Below, one piece after another: positions 28,584 to 41,249 of a stretch of DNA of 64,000 nt. Both the position numbers and the translations under genes were made by a program. Numbering within the stretch: position 1 is the first letter of the stretch; every line of letters begins with the position of its first letter. The stretch is from Gammaproteobacteria bacterium (lineage in GTDB: Bacteria; Pseudomonadota; Gammaproteobacteria; Burkholderiales; Rhodocyclaceae), in assembly GCA_018825305.1 (NCBI GenBank), contig JAHJEO010000027.1:124001-188000 (forward strand), in the 5' to 3' direction. The notes below the pieces were generated by a model. It ran no database searches and was not told the DNA's origin. It saw nothing but the letters and a program-made list of their open reading frames with translations.

Positions 28584-29066
28584 ATGGACACCGAAACCAA
28601 GCAGTCGCTCGGGGAGCAAGCCTACGAAAAGGCCCTGAAGTACGAACTTGACTACGGTTGCTGTCCCCAGTGCGTCCTCGCCACGGTGCAGGAAACCGTC
28701 GGCATCATCGACGACCAGACGGTCAAGGCCAGCCACGGACTTTCCGGTGGCGGCGGCCTGCTCGGCGAAGGGGTATGCGGCGCATTGAGCGGCGGCCTGC
28801 TGGCCCTGAGCGCCAAGTACGGCCGCGACCGCGACAAGCTCGACAAGGGGCGCTGCATCAACAACTTCCAGAAAGCCAAGGAACTCACCGAGCGCTTCCG
28901 CCAGGAATTCGGCGGCATCACCTGCAAGGAACTGCAGCAGCAGTTCACCGGCCGCACCTACGACATGTGGAATGCCGCCGAGTACAAGGCCTTCGACCAG
29001 TCACGCGGACAGCAATGCGCCCACGCCACCGGAACGGTGACGAAATGGGTGGTGGAAATGCTGTAG
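28584..29066 (+). CDS. C_GCAxxG_C_C-family redox-type protein
   Basis: A 160-residue protein with the family cysteine pattern: ELDYGCCPQCVLATVQETVG, then GGGGLLGEGVCGALSGGLLALS, GRCINNF, GGITCKELQ and a final GQQCAHATG. Members are small, presumed redox-active or membrane-associated proteins often linked to anaerobic metabolism. The biochemical role is not established. The second ATG (28584) has GGAG at proper distance. The first ATG (28578) directly abuts GGAG and is unlikely to be used. Confidence 0.8.
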   Translation: MDTETKQSLGEQAYEKALKYELDYGCCPQCVLATVQETVGIIDDQTVKASHGLSGGGGLLGEGVCGALSGGLLALSAKYGRDRDKLDKGRCINNFQKAKELTERFRQEFGGITCKELQQQFTGRTYDMWNAAEYKAFDQSRGQQCAHATGTVTKWVVEML

Positions 29067-29097
29067 TGGTCAGGCCGGCGCGAGCGGTTTTCCGCTG

Positions 29098-30344
29098 TTA
29101 GTCGGCCACGCGTGCCGCAGGAAATACTGCCCGGAAGGTGCTGCCGCGCCCGGCCTGGCTTTCGATTACCAGCCGCGCCTGGTGCCGCTCCAGCACATGT
29201 TTGACGATGGCCAGGCCCAGGCCGGTGCCGCCGGACTCGCGCGAGCGACCGCGGTCGACCCGGTAGAAACGCTCGGTGAGCCGCAAAATGTGCTGTGATT
29301 CGATGCCCAGCCCACTGTCGGTGACTGCGAACTCGGCGTCGCCGCCGGGCAGGGTTCGCCAGGCCAGCACGATGCTGCCGCCCGCCGGGGTATAGCGCAC
29401 GGCATTGCTGGCGAGGTTGCCGCAGGCGCTGCGTAGTTCGGCGCCACCGCCCGAGAGCCAGGCCGGACCGTCCTCCTCGAGCCGTATGTCATGCTGCCCG
29501 GCGGACAGTGCGGCAATCTCCTCCCGCACCTCGGCCAGCAGCGCACGCATGTCCACCCGCTCCTGCGGCGGCGGCGGGGCACCGGTTTCAAGCGCCGACA
29601 AGGTCAGCAGGTCGTCGATCAGGCGCTGCATGCGCCCGGCCTGATCAAAGGCTAGCGCGAGGTAATGTGCCGCATCCTCGGCTGGAATCGCGGCTTCGCC
29701 CGCCGCCGGCCCAATGCCATCCTTCAGCATTTCGATGAACCCCGCCACCACCGTCAGCGGCGTCTTCAATTCGTGTGAAACATTGGCGACGAAATCCCGG
29801 CGCATGGTTTCGAGCTTTTCCAGCTGCGTGATGTCGCGCGTCAGCAGCAGCATGCGATCCGCCCCGAAGGGCGCCGACACGATCTGCAGCGTACGGCCGG
29901 GGTTGCGCCGGGCGCGCAGCAGCAGCGGCACGCCGTGCTGCGGCGTTTCGAGATGGCGGATGAATTCGGGTTCACGCATCAGGTTGATGATCGGGGCGCC
30001 GATGTCGCGGCCGGCATCGAGGCCAAGGTCGCGTGCGGCCTGGCCGTTAAGCCATTCGATCACCTGCCCGGCGCCGAGAATGACCACGCCTTCGGGCAGC
30101 GCCTGGGTCAGCGCTTCCAGGCGATCAAGTTCCTGCTGCAATTGACGGCGCGACTCGGCGGCGGCACGTGCCCGCCGGTGCAGGGCGAGGAAGGCTTCGC
30201 CCCAGAGCCCGCCGGCCTCCGGCACCGGCTCGCCCAGCGGCGCCTGTGCCCAGCGGATCAGCCGCAACAGTTGAACGTGGCCGCGCACGGCCAGCACCAG
30301 CAGTACAACACCGAGTACGGCGCCGATCATCCAGGCAATGGCGC

Positions 30345-30348
<4 letters not shown>
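29098..30348 (-). CDS. phoR: Phosphate-regulon sensor histidine kinase PhoR
   Basis: A 416-residue sensor kinase with an N-terminal membrane helix (residues 5-22), a PAS-like region (about 80-170), a HisKA domain with phospho-acceptor His192 (VANVSHELKTPL), and an HATPase domain with NLASNAVRYTPAGG, DSGLGI and GGTGLGLAIVKHVLERH. It phosphorylates PhoB when phosphate is scarce. The start is a GTG overlapping the phoB stop (GTGA). It is convergent with the preceding gene. A small AGCGG-TTTT-CCGCT hairpin at 29083-29096 lies between them and may act as a weak terminator. Confidence 0.93.
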
Positions 30349-31043
<695 letters not shown>

Positions 31044-31088
31044 GGCGGGATGAACTTGTGGCGGGATGCGGCAGTCTATTGCGGGCGC

Positions 31089-31106
31089 ATGACTGTTTTG
31101 TGACAG
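31089..31106 (-). promoter_or_regulatory. PHO box upstream of phoB
   Basis: On the minus strand CTGTCACAAAACAGTCAT: two 7-bp half-sites (CTGTCAC and CAGTCAT) separated by AAAA, only one or two bases from the enterobacterial PHO box. It lies 46 bp before the phoB start and points towards it. Confidence 0.8.
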
Positions 31107-31188
31107 ACGTAAGCTATCATGGGGCCCCTTGAAAACAAGAGCTTAAACACAGATTTAAGTCACACCTTCGACGAACAGAGAGAACACC

Positions 31189-31665
31189 ATGGCCGGACTC
31201 GACAGCAAGACCCCCACCCCCACCGAAATCAAGCTGCACCAGCGCTCGCACCTGCTGGAGGTGAGCTTTGCCGACGGCAAGGTTTTCAAGCTGCCCTTCG
31301 AATTCCTGCGCGTCTATAGCCCTTCCGCCGAGGTCCGCGGCCACGGCCCCGGCCAGGAGACGCTGCAGACCGGCAAGCGCGACGTCGACATCGCCCACAT
31401 CGAGGCGGTCGGCAATTACGCCATCCTTCCCTTCTTTTCCGACGGCCACGATACCGGCATCTATTCCTGGGACCTGCTCTATCATCTGGGTGAACGTCAG
31501 GGCGACCTCTGGGCCGAATACCTCGAGCGGCTCGATGCCGCCGGCGCCAGCCGCGACGTCGATACCACCAACGCCGTCAAGCCGCAGAAATCCGGTGGCG
31601 GTTGCGGCGGTGGCGGTGGAAGCAGCGGCGGCGGTTGTGGCGGAGGCAGCTGCGGCAGTCACTAA
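31189..31665 (+). CDS. DUF971 protein (gamma-butyrobetaine hydroxylase N-domain-like) with Gly/Cys tail
   Basis: A 158-residue protein. Residues 10-110 form the DUF971 domain ([71 protein letters not shown]), known as a small zinc-type beta domain linked to Fe-S cluster biology and to hydroxylase N-termini. Residues about 135-158 are an added Gly/Ser/Cys/His tail with five Gly-flanked cysteines or cysteine-like positions ending GSCGSH, which looks like a flexible metal-binding arm. It is followed by ubiE after 11 bp and belongs to that operon. Confidence 0.83.
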   Translation: MAGLDSKTPTPTEIKLHQRSHLLEVSFADGKVFKLPFEFLRVYSPSAEVRGHGPGQETLQTGKRDVDIAHIEAVGNYAILPFFSDGHDTGIYSWDLLYHLGERQGDLWAEYLERLDAAGASRDVDTTNAVKPQKSGGGCGGGGGSSGGGCGGGSCGSH

Positions 31666-31676
31666 TAAGGCTTGCA

Positions 31677-32411
31677 ATGACCAATCAGACCCATTTCGGC
31701 TTCGAGACCGTCGCCGAAAAAGAGAAGGCCGGCCGCGTGCGCGGCGTTTTCTCCTCCGTCGCCCAGAAGTACGACATCATGAACGATCTGATGTCGATGG
31801 GCCTGCATCGCCTGTGGAAGATTTTCACCATCGAGATCTCGGGCGTGCGTAGCGGCGACCGGGTGCTCGACGTCGCCGGCGGCACCGGCGACCTGTCGTC
31901 GGCCTTCGCCAAGCGCGTCGGCCCGACGGGCCAAGTCTGGCTCACCGACATCAACAATGCCATGCTCACCCGCGGCCGCGACCGCCTGCTCGACGAAGGC
32001 CAGCTAGGCCCGGTGGCGCAATGCGATGCCGAGAAGCTGCCGTTTCCTTCTGACCATTTCGACTGCGTCACCGTCGCCTTCGGCCTGCGCAACATGACGC
32101 ACAAGGAGTCTGCCATCGCCGAGATGCGCCGCGTACTCAAGCCGGGCGGGCGCCTGTTGGTGCTGGAGTTTTCCAAGGTCTGGAAACCGCTGGAACCCGC
32201 CTACGATTTCTACTCGTTCAAGATACTGCCCTGGCTCGGCGCCAAGGTGGCTAACGACCCCGATTCCTATCGTTACCTGGCCGAGTCGATCCGCATGCAT
32301 CCGGACCAGGCCTCGCTGAAAACCATGATGGAAGGCGCGGGACTGGCCCGCGTCGATTATTTCAATCTCACCGCCGGTGTGGTCGCACTGCACCGCGGCT
32401 ACAAGCTGTAA
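31677..32411 (+). CDS. ubiE: Ubiquinone/menaquinone C-methyltransferase UbiE
   Basis: A 244-residue SAM-dependent methyltransferase for the C-methylation step of quinone synthesis. The start is [45 protein letters not shown] motif I reads [12 protein letters not shown], and the family signatures [10 protein letters not shown] and [28 protein letters not shown] are present. The ATG at 31677 follows the DUF971 stop. Tim44-like and ubiJ genes follow, the usual betaproteobacterial quinone cluster. Confidence 0.97.
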   Translation: MTNQTHFGFETVAEKEKAGRVRGVFSSVAQKYDIMNDLMSMGLHRLWKIFTIEISGVRSGDRVLDVAGGTGDLSSAFAKRVGPTGQVWLTDINNAMLTRGRDRLLDEGQLGPVAQCDAEKLPFPSDHFDCVTVAFGLRNMTHKESAIAEMRRVLKPGGRLLVLEFSKVWKPLEPAYDFYSFKILPWLGAKVANDPDSYRYLAESIRMHPDQASLKTMMEGAGLARVDYFNLTAGVVALHRGYKL

Positions 32412-32438
32412 GCCCGCAAGTCCCCTGAAGGAGACCCC

Positions 32439-33305
32439 ATGAAAAACATTCTCGCCACCCTGTCCGTCGCACTTATCGCTTTTGCCGGCACCGCCTTTGT
32501 CGCCTCGGATGCCGAGGCCAAGCGTCTCGGCGGCGGCAGTTCCTTCGGCATGAAGCGCAACGTCACCCCGGCGCCGGCGCAAAGCGCCGCAGCCAAGCCA
32601 GCCACACCAGCATCGGCCAATCCTGCGGCTGCCGCGAAGCCCGCCGGCATGGGCAAGTGGCTCGGTCCCATCGCCGGCCTGGCTGCCGGCCTGGGAATCG
32701 CCGCTCTGCTCTCGCACTTCGGGCTGGGCGAAGGCATGGCCACCTTCGTGATGATCGCACTGCTGGTATTCGCCGCCGTGGTCGCCTTCAAGCTGCTGTT
32801 CCGCAAGCGTGAGCAGGCCGCGGGAATGCAGTATGCCGGCGGCGGCGGGAACTTCGACTCTGGCCGTTTCGAACCGGCGGCGGCAAATCTCGGCGCTGGC
32901 GGCACGGCGCTGGCAGCGGCAACCGGAAGCATCCCGGCCGATTTTGACGTCGATGGCTTCCTGCGCCAGGCCAAGCTCAACTACATCCGCCTGCAAGCCG
33001 CCAATGACCGGGGCGACATGGACGATATCCGCAATTTCACTTCGCCCGAGGTGTTTGCCGAGATCCAGATGCAGTTCGAGGAGCGTGGCCGCGCCAATCA
33101 GGAAACCGACGTCCAGCAACTCGACGCCACCGTCCTCGATGTTGCCGAGGAAGGCGGCCGCCATGTTGTCAGCGTCCGCTTCTCCGGTCGCATCCGCGAG
33201 GAGGCCGCTGGTCCGGTCGAGGCGCTCGACGAAGTCTGGCACCTCGCCAAGCCGGTGGATGGCAGCGGCGGCTGGGTCATCGCAGGCATCCAGCAGTCCC
33301 AGTAA
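32439..33305 (+). CDS. Tim44-like domain membrane protein
   Basis: A 288-residue protein with an N-terminal signal or membrane segment (MKNILATLSVALIAFAGTAF), a low-complexity Ala/Pro/Lys linker (about 40-75), two transmembrane helices (about 75-125) and a C-terminal Tim44-like domain (about 165-288: DVDGFLRQAKLNYIRLQAANDRGDMDDIRNFTSPEVFAEI). Family members sit beside ubiE/ubiJ in betaproteobacteria. Their role is not settled. The linker segment NLGAGGTAL (about residues 151-159) is encoded by a copy of the dispersed repeat. Confidence 0.83.
   Translation: MKNILATLSVALIAFAGTAFVASDAEAKRLGGGSSFGMKRNVTPAPAQSAAAKPATPASANPAAAAKPAGMGKWLGPIAGLAAGLGIAALLSHFGLGEGMATFVMIALLVFAAVVAFKLLFRKREQAAGMQYAGGGGNFDSGRFEPAAANLGAGGTALAAATGSIPADFDVDGFLRQAKLNYIRLQAANDRGDMDDIRNFTSPEVFAEIQMQFEERGRANQETDVQQLDATVLDVAEEGGRHVVSVRFSGRIREEAAGPVEALDEVWHLAKPVDGSGGWVIAGIQQSQ
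32885..32909 (+). repeat. Dispersed 25-bp repeat, copy 8
   Basis: AAATCTCGGCGCTGG then CGGCACGGCG, two changes in the A-rich end. In frame in the Tim44-like gene, read as ANLGAGGTAL. Confidence 0.72.
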
Positions 33306-33308
33306 GCC

Positions 33309-33878
33309 GTGTTTGGCCCGTTTTCGCTCGGGGCACTCAATCACCTGCTGGGCCAGGCCGATTGGGCACGGGCGAAACTGACCCCCTTTGCCGGCCGCAA
33401 CGCGCGTCTGGCCATGCCACCTTTCCAGCTCGATCTGCTCATCCGCACGGATGGCTACTTCGATCCGGTCGGGCCGGATGTTGCACCCGACGTTACCATG
33501 ACCCTGCCGGCGGATGCCCCGCTGCGTGCGCTGCAGGGACAGGCGCAGATCATCGCCGCCGCCCGCGTCGAGGGCAACGCCCATCTTGCCACCGAGTTGT
33601 CCTTCGTCCTGCGCAAGCTGCGCTGGGATGCCGAGGAAGACCTGTCGCGCGTGGTCGGCGACATTGCCGCCCATCGCCTCGTAAAGGGTGCCGGCGCTTT
33701 CGCCAGCTGGCAGGCGGACGCGGCGCGGCGCCTGGCCGAGAACGTCGCCGAATATGTCGGTGAAGAGAATCCGCTGGTGGCGCGGCCGCAGGACTTGGAC
33801 AGGTTTGCTGCCGAAGTGTCCGAGCTATGCGACAAATTGTCGCAGTTGGACAAGCGCGTCGACGCACTTATACTTTAG
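33309..33878 (+). CDS. ubiJ: Ubiquinone biosynthesis accessory factor UbiJ
   Basis: A 189-residue protein with an SCP2-like lipid-binding domain (LLIRTDGYFDPVGPDVAPDVTMTLPADAPLRALQG, VEGNAHLATELSFVLRKLRWDAEEDLSRVVGDIAAHRL) and a C-terminal coiled coil (DLDRFAAEVSELCDKLSQLDKRVDAL). UbiJ organises the soluble complex for aerobic ubiquinone synthesis. The start is a GTG at 33309, three bases after the Tim44-like stop. In many relatives ubiB follows; here it does not. Confidence 0.85.
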   Translation: MFGPFSLGALNHLLGQADWARAKLTPFAGRNARLAMPPFQLDLLIRTDGYFDPVGPDVAPDVTMTLPADAPLRALQGQAQIIAAARVEGNAHLATELSFVLRKLRWDAEEDLSRVVGDIAAHRLVKGAGAFASWQADAARRLAENVAEYVGEENPLVARPQDLDRFAAEVSELCDKLSQLDKRVDALIL

Positions 33879-33944
33879 CGCGAGCTTTCCCACGGCTGGC
33901 TCCGCTCCCGCCAGTCCATGTAGCGACCACCAAGGAGAACACCC

Positions 33945-34511
33945 ATGAATAAATCGCTTGTCGCCGCCGCCTGCCTCGCGGCCTTTTCCGTTGCCGCCAT
34001 TGCCCAGGAAGGTAATCTGTTGCAAGACGTTCGCCAGACGGCGATGTCGATGCCGCCCAAGCTGCTTGATGTGCTCGACGCCGAGATCAAAAAGAACGGC
34101 CACGCCGAGGCGATGGTGGTTTGCCGCGAAAAGGCGCCGGCCATGGCCAAGGCGCTGTCGGAGGCCAAGGGCATGCAGATCCGTCGCGTCAGCCTCAAGA
34201 ACCGCAATCCCAAGGCCGTGCCTGACGCATGGGAGCGCCATGTCCTCGAGACCTTCGAGAAGCGTACCGCGGCCGGCGAAAAGCCCGGCATGCTCGAAGC
34301 CAGCGAAATCACGGTCGTGGACGGCAAGCGCGTGATGCGCTACATGAAGGCGCTGCCGACGCAGGATCTCTGCCTGGCCTGCCACGGCACCGAGGACCGG
34401 CTCGACAAGGACGTAAAAGCCAAGCTCAAGGAGCTTTATCCCGACGACAAGGCCGTCGGCTATTCGGCGGCCGAGATTCGCGGCGCCATTACGGTGAAGA
34501 AAGCGCTGTAA
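33945..34511 (+). CDS. Periplasmic DUF3365 haem-binding protein
   Basis: A 188-residue exported protein with a signal peptide (MNKSLVAAACLAAFSVAAIA) and a DUF3365 domain: EAMVVCREKAPAMAKALSEAKGMQIRRVSLKNRNPKAVPDAWE, then MKALPTQDLCLACHGTED with a c-type haem attachment site Cys143-x2-Cys146-His147. It is probably a sensor-like or electron-transfer tetra-haem-type relative with a single haem. It follows ubiJ after 66 bp with its own ribosome site (AAGGAG) and is closed by a terminator. Confidence 0.85.
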   Translation: MNKSLVAAACLAAFSVAAIAQEGNLLQDVRQTAMSMPPKLLDVLDAEIKKNGHAEAMVVCREKAPAMAKALSEAKGMQIRRVSLKNRNPKAVPDAWERHVLETFEKRTAAGEKPGMLEASEITVVDGKRVMRYMKALPTQDLCLACHGTEDRLDKDVKAKLKELYPDDKAVGYSAAEIRGAITVKKAL

Positions 34512-34535
34512 GAAGAACGCACCGAGCCGGCCGAA

Positions 34536-34560
34536 GGGCAGCCCACGGGCTGCCCTTTTT
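34536..34560 (+). terminator. Rho-independent terminator after the DUF3365 gene
   Basis: GGGCAGCC-CACG-GGCTGCCC followed by TTTTTT on the plus strand. It ends at the stop codon region of the convergent kinase gene. Confidence 0.88.
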
Positions 34561-36074
34561 CATTCGTTGGCGAACTTGGCCCAGAGCTTCTTCTTCTCGT
34601 TGGGTTCGAGGTTTACCCAGTAATAATAGACATTGGGCGGCTTGCGACCATGGATTTCGATCTTGTGCTTGCCCGGCGCGACCTTGTACTCCCGCAATGG
34701 CGGCGCGGTGCCAACCTTGCGGCCATCTATCGTCACTTCGGCCTGCTCGCCCGGCGGAATAATGTCGAATAGCAGGATCGCCGCGGGGCTGCCGGCGGCA
34801 ACACCACCGGCTGCAGCTTTCTCCCTGGACTGGGCGACAGCGCGGGGCGGCGCCTGTGGTTTAGATGAGGGGACAGCCGGCTCAGCGACTTCGGCAATCG
34901 GCGGTACCGGGGTCGAAGAACCGGAGAGGGCGAAATATGCCAGTCCGCCAATGCTGACTGCAATCGCGCCGGCGACGGCGATCCCGGGCAAGCCGAGGCC
35001 GCCGGCCTTGTACCTCGGTGTTGCTTCGACGAAGGCCGCCCCGAGGTCGAGCGACGTCGGCACTGGCATTTCGCCCATCAGGACCGAACGGAACTCGGTG
35101 ACACTTCGCGGGCGGGCGTCGTCGTCGACCGTAAGCGCCCAGTCGATCGCGGCAAGAAAGGCATGGCCAAAGCGGCCAGCCCCCGCAACCATGGCCGGCG
35201 GCATGGTGTCGTCCTTGACCCGGCTCGGGGCTTCGAGCGGTTTCTGGCCGGTTACCAGCCAGTAAAGGACGCCGGCCAGTGCGTAGAGGTCGGTCCACGG
35301 ACCCTGCGCCCCTCGCGTATGGTATTGCTCGAAGGGTGCGTAGCCGGGGGTGATTATGCTGGTCAGGCTCTTGCTGGCGACACCGGTGGTCTGCCGCGCC
35401 GCGCCGAAATCAAGCAGGACCAGACTGCCGTCGCCGTCGCGGACATAGATGTTCGCAGGCTTGATGTCGCGGTGCACGACGCCGGCGCGGTGTACGATTT
35501 CCAGCCCGTCGAGCAGCGGCAGGAACATGCGTTTCAGTGTGGCCTCATCCACCGTGCCGTGGCTCGCCAGCCAGTCGCGCAGGGGTTTCCCGCGCTCGTA
35601 GTCCATCACCATGTAAGCCGTCTGGTTGGCTTCGAAGAAACGATTGACGCGGACGATGTTGTGATGGCGAAAGCCGGCCAATACGCGCGTTTCCGCCAGG
35701 AAGCGGTCCAGCCCCAGTCGGTACTCGTGATGCTCGGCCTCGGTGCGGGGCAGTACCGTCTGGCCGGTGGCACGTATCGCCAGGTCGTTGGGCAGGTATT
35801 CCTTGATCGCGACCTGGCACTGCAGGTTGGCATCGCGCGCCAGATAGGTGATGCCGAAGCCGCCGGCGCCGAGCACGGCCTCGATGGTGTATTCGTGCAG
35901 CACGTAGCCGGACGGCAAGGCGACGTGGTTGGCGGTGGGCGTAGCGGGAGGATCTCGTAGCGCCGAGTTCAACGGCTGAAGGACGGTACGGGTACCGCCG
36001 TCCAGATCGAAGTCTACGCCGCCCCCCTGCGGCGCGATCGGGACGGTGTCATCCTGCGAGTTGTCGCTAGCCAA
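34560..36074 (-). CDS. Membrane Ser/Thr protein kinase with PEGA-like domain
   Basis: A 504-residue Hanks-type kinase. A 55-residue leader is followed by the kinase domain (about 58-330) with the glycine loop GAGGFGITYLAR (69-80), Lys91, catalytic HRDIKPAN (Asp203) and DFG at 222-224. A Pro-rich juxtamembrane segment, one transmembrane helix (about 358-385) and a periplasmic PEGA-like domain (about 430-504: EVTIDGRKVGTAPPLREYKVAPGKHKIEIHG) follow. Substrates are unknown. No phosphatase or FHA gene is adjacent. The gene lies downstream of the atp operon terminator and so probably has its own promoter in 36075-36198. Confidence 0.9.
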   Translation of the reverse strand: MASDNSQDDTVPIAPQGGGVDFDLDGGTRTVLQPLNSALRDPPATPTANHVALPSGYVLHEYTIEAVLGAGGFGITYLARDANLQCQVAIKEYLPNDLAIRATGQTVLPRTEAEHHEYRLGLDRFLAETRVLAGFRHHNIVRVNRFFEANQTAYMVMDYERGKPLRDWLASHGTVDEATLKRMFLPLLDGLEIVHRAGVVHRDIKPANIYVRDGDGSLVLLDFGAARQTTGVASKSLTSIITPGYAPFEQYHTRGAQGPWTDLYALAGVLYWLVTGQKPLEAPSRVKDDTMPPAMVAGAGRFGHAFLAAIDWALTVDDDARPRSVTEFRSVLMGEMPVPTSLDLGAAFVEATPRYKAGGLGLPGIAVAGAIAVSIGGLAYFALSGSSTPVPPIAEVAEPAVPSSKPQAPPRAVAQSREKAAAGGVAAGSPAAILLFDIIPPGEQAEVTIDGRKVGTAPPLREYKVAPGKHKIEIHGRKPPNVYYYWVNLEPNEKKKLWAKFANE

Positions 36075-36156
36075 GACCTACCTCCCACGAGAACCGGTGC
36101 TCGGGCGGTCATTCTACGCCCTGGCGGTCATGTGGACAGCGGCTTGGTTCTGCGGA

Positions 36157-36181
36157 AAAAGTCGGCCCTGGCGCCACGGCG
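36157..36181 (+). repeat. Dispersed 25-bp repeat, copy 9 (intergenic)
   Basis: AAAAGTCGGCCCTGG then CGCCACGGCG, one change. It lies in the 178-bp gap between atpC and the kinase gene, beside the atp terminator. Confidence 0.78.
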
Positions 36182-36198
36182 AATCCCGGCCGCCGCGG

Positions 36199-36230
36199 AA
36201 AAGACAAAGGCAGCCGAAGCTGCCTTTGTC
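36199..36230 (-). terminator. Rho-independent terminator of the atp operon
   Basis: On the minus strand GACAAAGGCAGC, loop TTCG, GCTGCCTTTGTC, then TTTT: a perfect 12-bp stem with a stable UUCG tetraloop, 22 bp after the atpC stop. Confidence 0.92.
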
Positions 36231-36252
36231 TTGACGGCGAAGCAAACGACGA

Positions 36253-36678
36253 TCAGTGCGTGCTCTTGCGCAGGCGCTGGATGGTCGCCAGTTGCGCGAC
36301 GGCTTCCGCCAGCTCGGACTGGGCGCGCGCATAGTCGAGTTCCGCGCTGCGGTCGGTTAGAGCTTCCTCGGCACGGCGCTTGGCATCGGTGGCTTTGACC
36401 TCGTCGAGATCGTGGCCGCGAATTGCCGTGTCGGCAAGCACGGTGACCAGACCGGGCTGTACTTCAAGAATGCCGCCGGCGACGAAGATCAACTCTTCCT
36501 CGGCCTGACTCGGCAGCTTGAGGCGTACGGCGCCGGGACGGATGCGGGTCATCAGCGGCATGTGGCCGGGCAGGATGCCCAGTTCGCCAACCTCGCCCGG
36601 CAACACGACGAACTCGGCCAGTCCGGAGAAGATTTCTTCTTCGGCGCTGACGACGTCGACATGAATGGTAAGTGCCAT
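36253..36678 (-). CDS. atpC: ATP synthase F1 epsilon subunit
   Basis: A 141-residue epsilon subunit: N-terminal beta-sandwich ([44 protein letters not shown]) and C-terminal helical hairpin ([32 protein letters not shown]) that couples F1 to the rotor and can inhibit ATP hydrolysis. Last gene of the operon, 21 bp after atpD. Confidence 0.96.
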   Translation of the reverse strand: MALTIHVDVVSAEEEIFSGLAEFVVLPGEVGELGILPGHMPLMTRIRPGAVRLKLPSQAEEELIFVAGGILEVQPGLVTVLADTAIRGHDLDEVKATDAKRRAEEALTDRSAELDYARAQSELAEAVAQLATIQRLRKSTH

Positions 36679-36699
36679 ATTGACTCCTTGTTGGAGGGC

Positions 36700-38127
<1,428 letters not shown>

Positions 38128-38997
38128 TTAAACGGCCGCCGCGCCACCGACGATCTCCGAAATCTCTTTCGTGATCGCAGCCTGGCGGGCCTTGTTGTAG
38201 ATTAGCTGCAGTTCCTTGATGACGGTTCCTGCGTTGTCGGTGGCGGACTTCATCGCCACCATGCGCGCCGATTGCTCCGACGCCATGTTTTCCGCCACCG
38301 CCTGGTAAATCAGCGCCTCGGTATAGCGCACCAGCATTTCGTCGATGACGACGCGCGCTTCCGGCTCGTAGAGATACTCCCAGTTGCCTTCTGGGGTGCC
38401 GAGGCGCTCGCCGGTAAGCGGCAGCAACTGCACCATCTCCGGCTCCTGCTTCATGGTGTTGATGAAGCGGGTGTAGGCCAGGTAAACCGCATCGATCTCG
38501 TTGTTCTGGAAGGCATCGATCATGATCTTGATCGGGCCGATCAGCTTTTCGAGGTGGGGCGTGTCGCCCAGATGCACGACGTGCGAAACCACTTTGGCGC
38601 CAAGGCGCTGCATAAAGCCCAGACCCTTGTTGCCGATTGCGGTGACGCGAATCTCCTCGACACCCTCGGACTCCCACTTGCGCATGGTATTGAGCGACAG
38701 GCGCAGGATGTTGGTGTTGAGGCCGCCGCACAGACCCTTGTCGGTGGTGACGACAATCAGGCCGACGCGCTTCACCGGCTCGCGATGTTCGAGAAAGGGG
38801 TGGTGGTATTCGGTATTGTTGGCCTGCGAGAGGTTGGCCGCCAGCTGGCGGATCTTCTCGGCGTAGGGTCGGGCCGCACGCATCCGTTCCTGCGCCTTGC
38901 GCATTTTGGACGCGGCCACCATTTCCATGGCCTTGGTGATCTTCTTGGTATTCTGGACCGACTTGATCTTGGTCCGGATCTCTTTACCGCCTGCCAT
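38128..38997 (-). CDS. atpG: ATP synthase F1 gamma subunit
   Basis: A 289-residue rotor shaft. The N-terminal helix is [36 protein letters not shown] and the C-terminal helix [52 protein letters not shown] use the ATG at 38997, since MAGG is the usual start; an ATG two codons earlier also exists. It is separated from atpA by an unusually long 150-bp gap holding a repeat-like sequence. Confidence 0.97.
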   Translation of the reverse strand: MAGGKEIRTKIKSVQNTKKITKAMEMVAASKMRKAQERMRAARPYAEKIRQLAANLSQANNTEYHHPFLEHREPVKRVGLIVVTTDKGLCGGLNTNILRLSLNTMRKWESEGVEEIRVTAIGNKGLGFMQRLGAKVVSHVVHLGDTPHLEKLIGPIKIMIDAFQNNEIDAVYLAYTRFINTMKQEPEMVQLLPLTGERLGTPEGNWEYLYEPEARVVIDEMLVRYTEALIYQAVAENMASEQSARMVAMKSATDNAGTVIKELQLIYNKARQAAITKEISEIVGGAAAV

Positions 38998-39003
38998 GAT
39001 CAA

Positions 39004-39151
39004 GCCTCCCGAAGGGCCGCCGTGGGGCCATCAATGCGAATGCGCGCTGGGCCGCCCCAAGCACATTGCGCCCCGGCGTGGGGGAACAGCGAGTCGAATT
39101 CGCCCCGAAGAAAGTCCCGTTGGGGGATGCGAGCGTGGGGGGCCATTGCGA
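39004..39151 (-). repeat. Repeat-like G/C-block sequence in the atpA-atpG gap
   Basis: These 148 bp inside an otherwise tight operon have no gene. On the minus strand they read as alternating C-blocks and G-blocks (CCCCCACGCTCGC, CCCCCAACGGGACTTTC, TTCGGGGCG, CCCCCACGCCGGGGCG, CTTGGGGCGGCCC) able to form several hairpins. The part CCCCAACGGGACTTTCTTCGGGGCG differs at only a few positions from the 27-nt insert at 23343-23369. It looks like a REP/BIME-type element inserted between two essential genes. Confidence 0.6.
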
Positions 39152-40690
<1,539 letters not shown>

Positions 40691-40708
40691 TGAGGGCTCC
40701 AAATATTC

Positions 40709-41245
40709 TTAAGACCGTAGCGCCGTCGCCATGGCGGCCAGTTTGCCGCGTACGGAGGCATCCAGAACCTGGTCGCCGACTTCGACACGGATACCGCCGA
40801 TCAACTCGGGATCGAGCTTGATCACAGGACGTAGCCGGGTTTTGAAGCGAGCTTCCAGATCGGAGAGCAGTTTCTGTTGCTGGGGCTCGTCGAGGGCAAA
40901 AGCACTGAAGACCACGGCGTCCTTGACGCCCTCCTCGGCACTCTTGAGGCTCTCGAAGAAGATGGTGATTTCCGGAATCACGGCCAGACGTTCATTGCCG
41001 GCAAGCACCTGGATCATGTTGGCCACGTCAGCCTCGACCGAGCCACCGAGCAGCGAAGTGACCAGATCGGCCTTCTGCTCCGCGGTCAGGTTCGGGTTGC
41101 CGAGGCAAGCCGCAACCTCGGCATTGCCGGCAAGGACCGACAACTGCGCAAGGCGCTCGGACCACAAGGCCAGCTTGCCCTGCTCCCGGGCCAGGCGAAA
41201 AATGGCCTCGGCATAGGGGCGAGCGATGGTGACGAGTTCGGCCAT
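40709..41245 (-). CDS. atpH: ATP synthase F1 delta subunit
   Basis: A 178-residue stator subunit joining F1 to the b-subunits. N-terminal helical bundle (TIARPYAEAIFRLAREQGKLALWSERLAQLS) and C-terminal DPELIGGIRVEVGDQVLDASVRGKLAAMATAL. Four bases separate it from atpF and 18 from atpA. Confidence 0.96.
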   Translation of the reverse strand: MAELVTIARPYAEAIFRLAREQGKLALWSERLAQLSVLAGNAEVAACLGNPNLTAEQKADLVTSLLGGSVEADVANMIQVLAGNERLAVIPEITIFFESLKSAEEGVKDAVVFSAFALDEPQQQKLLSDLEARFKTRLRPVIKLDPELIGGIRVEVGDQVLDASVRGKLAAMATALRS

Positions 41246-41249
41246 GACT

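Noticed and set aside
34560-34600. The terminator at 34536 as bidirectional, also serving the kinase gene
   Set aside because: On the minus strand the stem is not followed by a T-run. The A-run lies on the wrong side.
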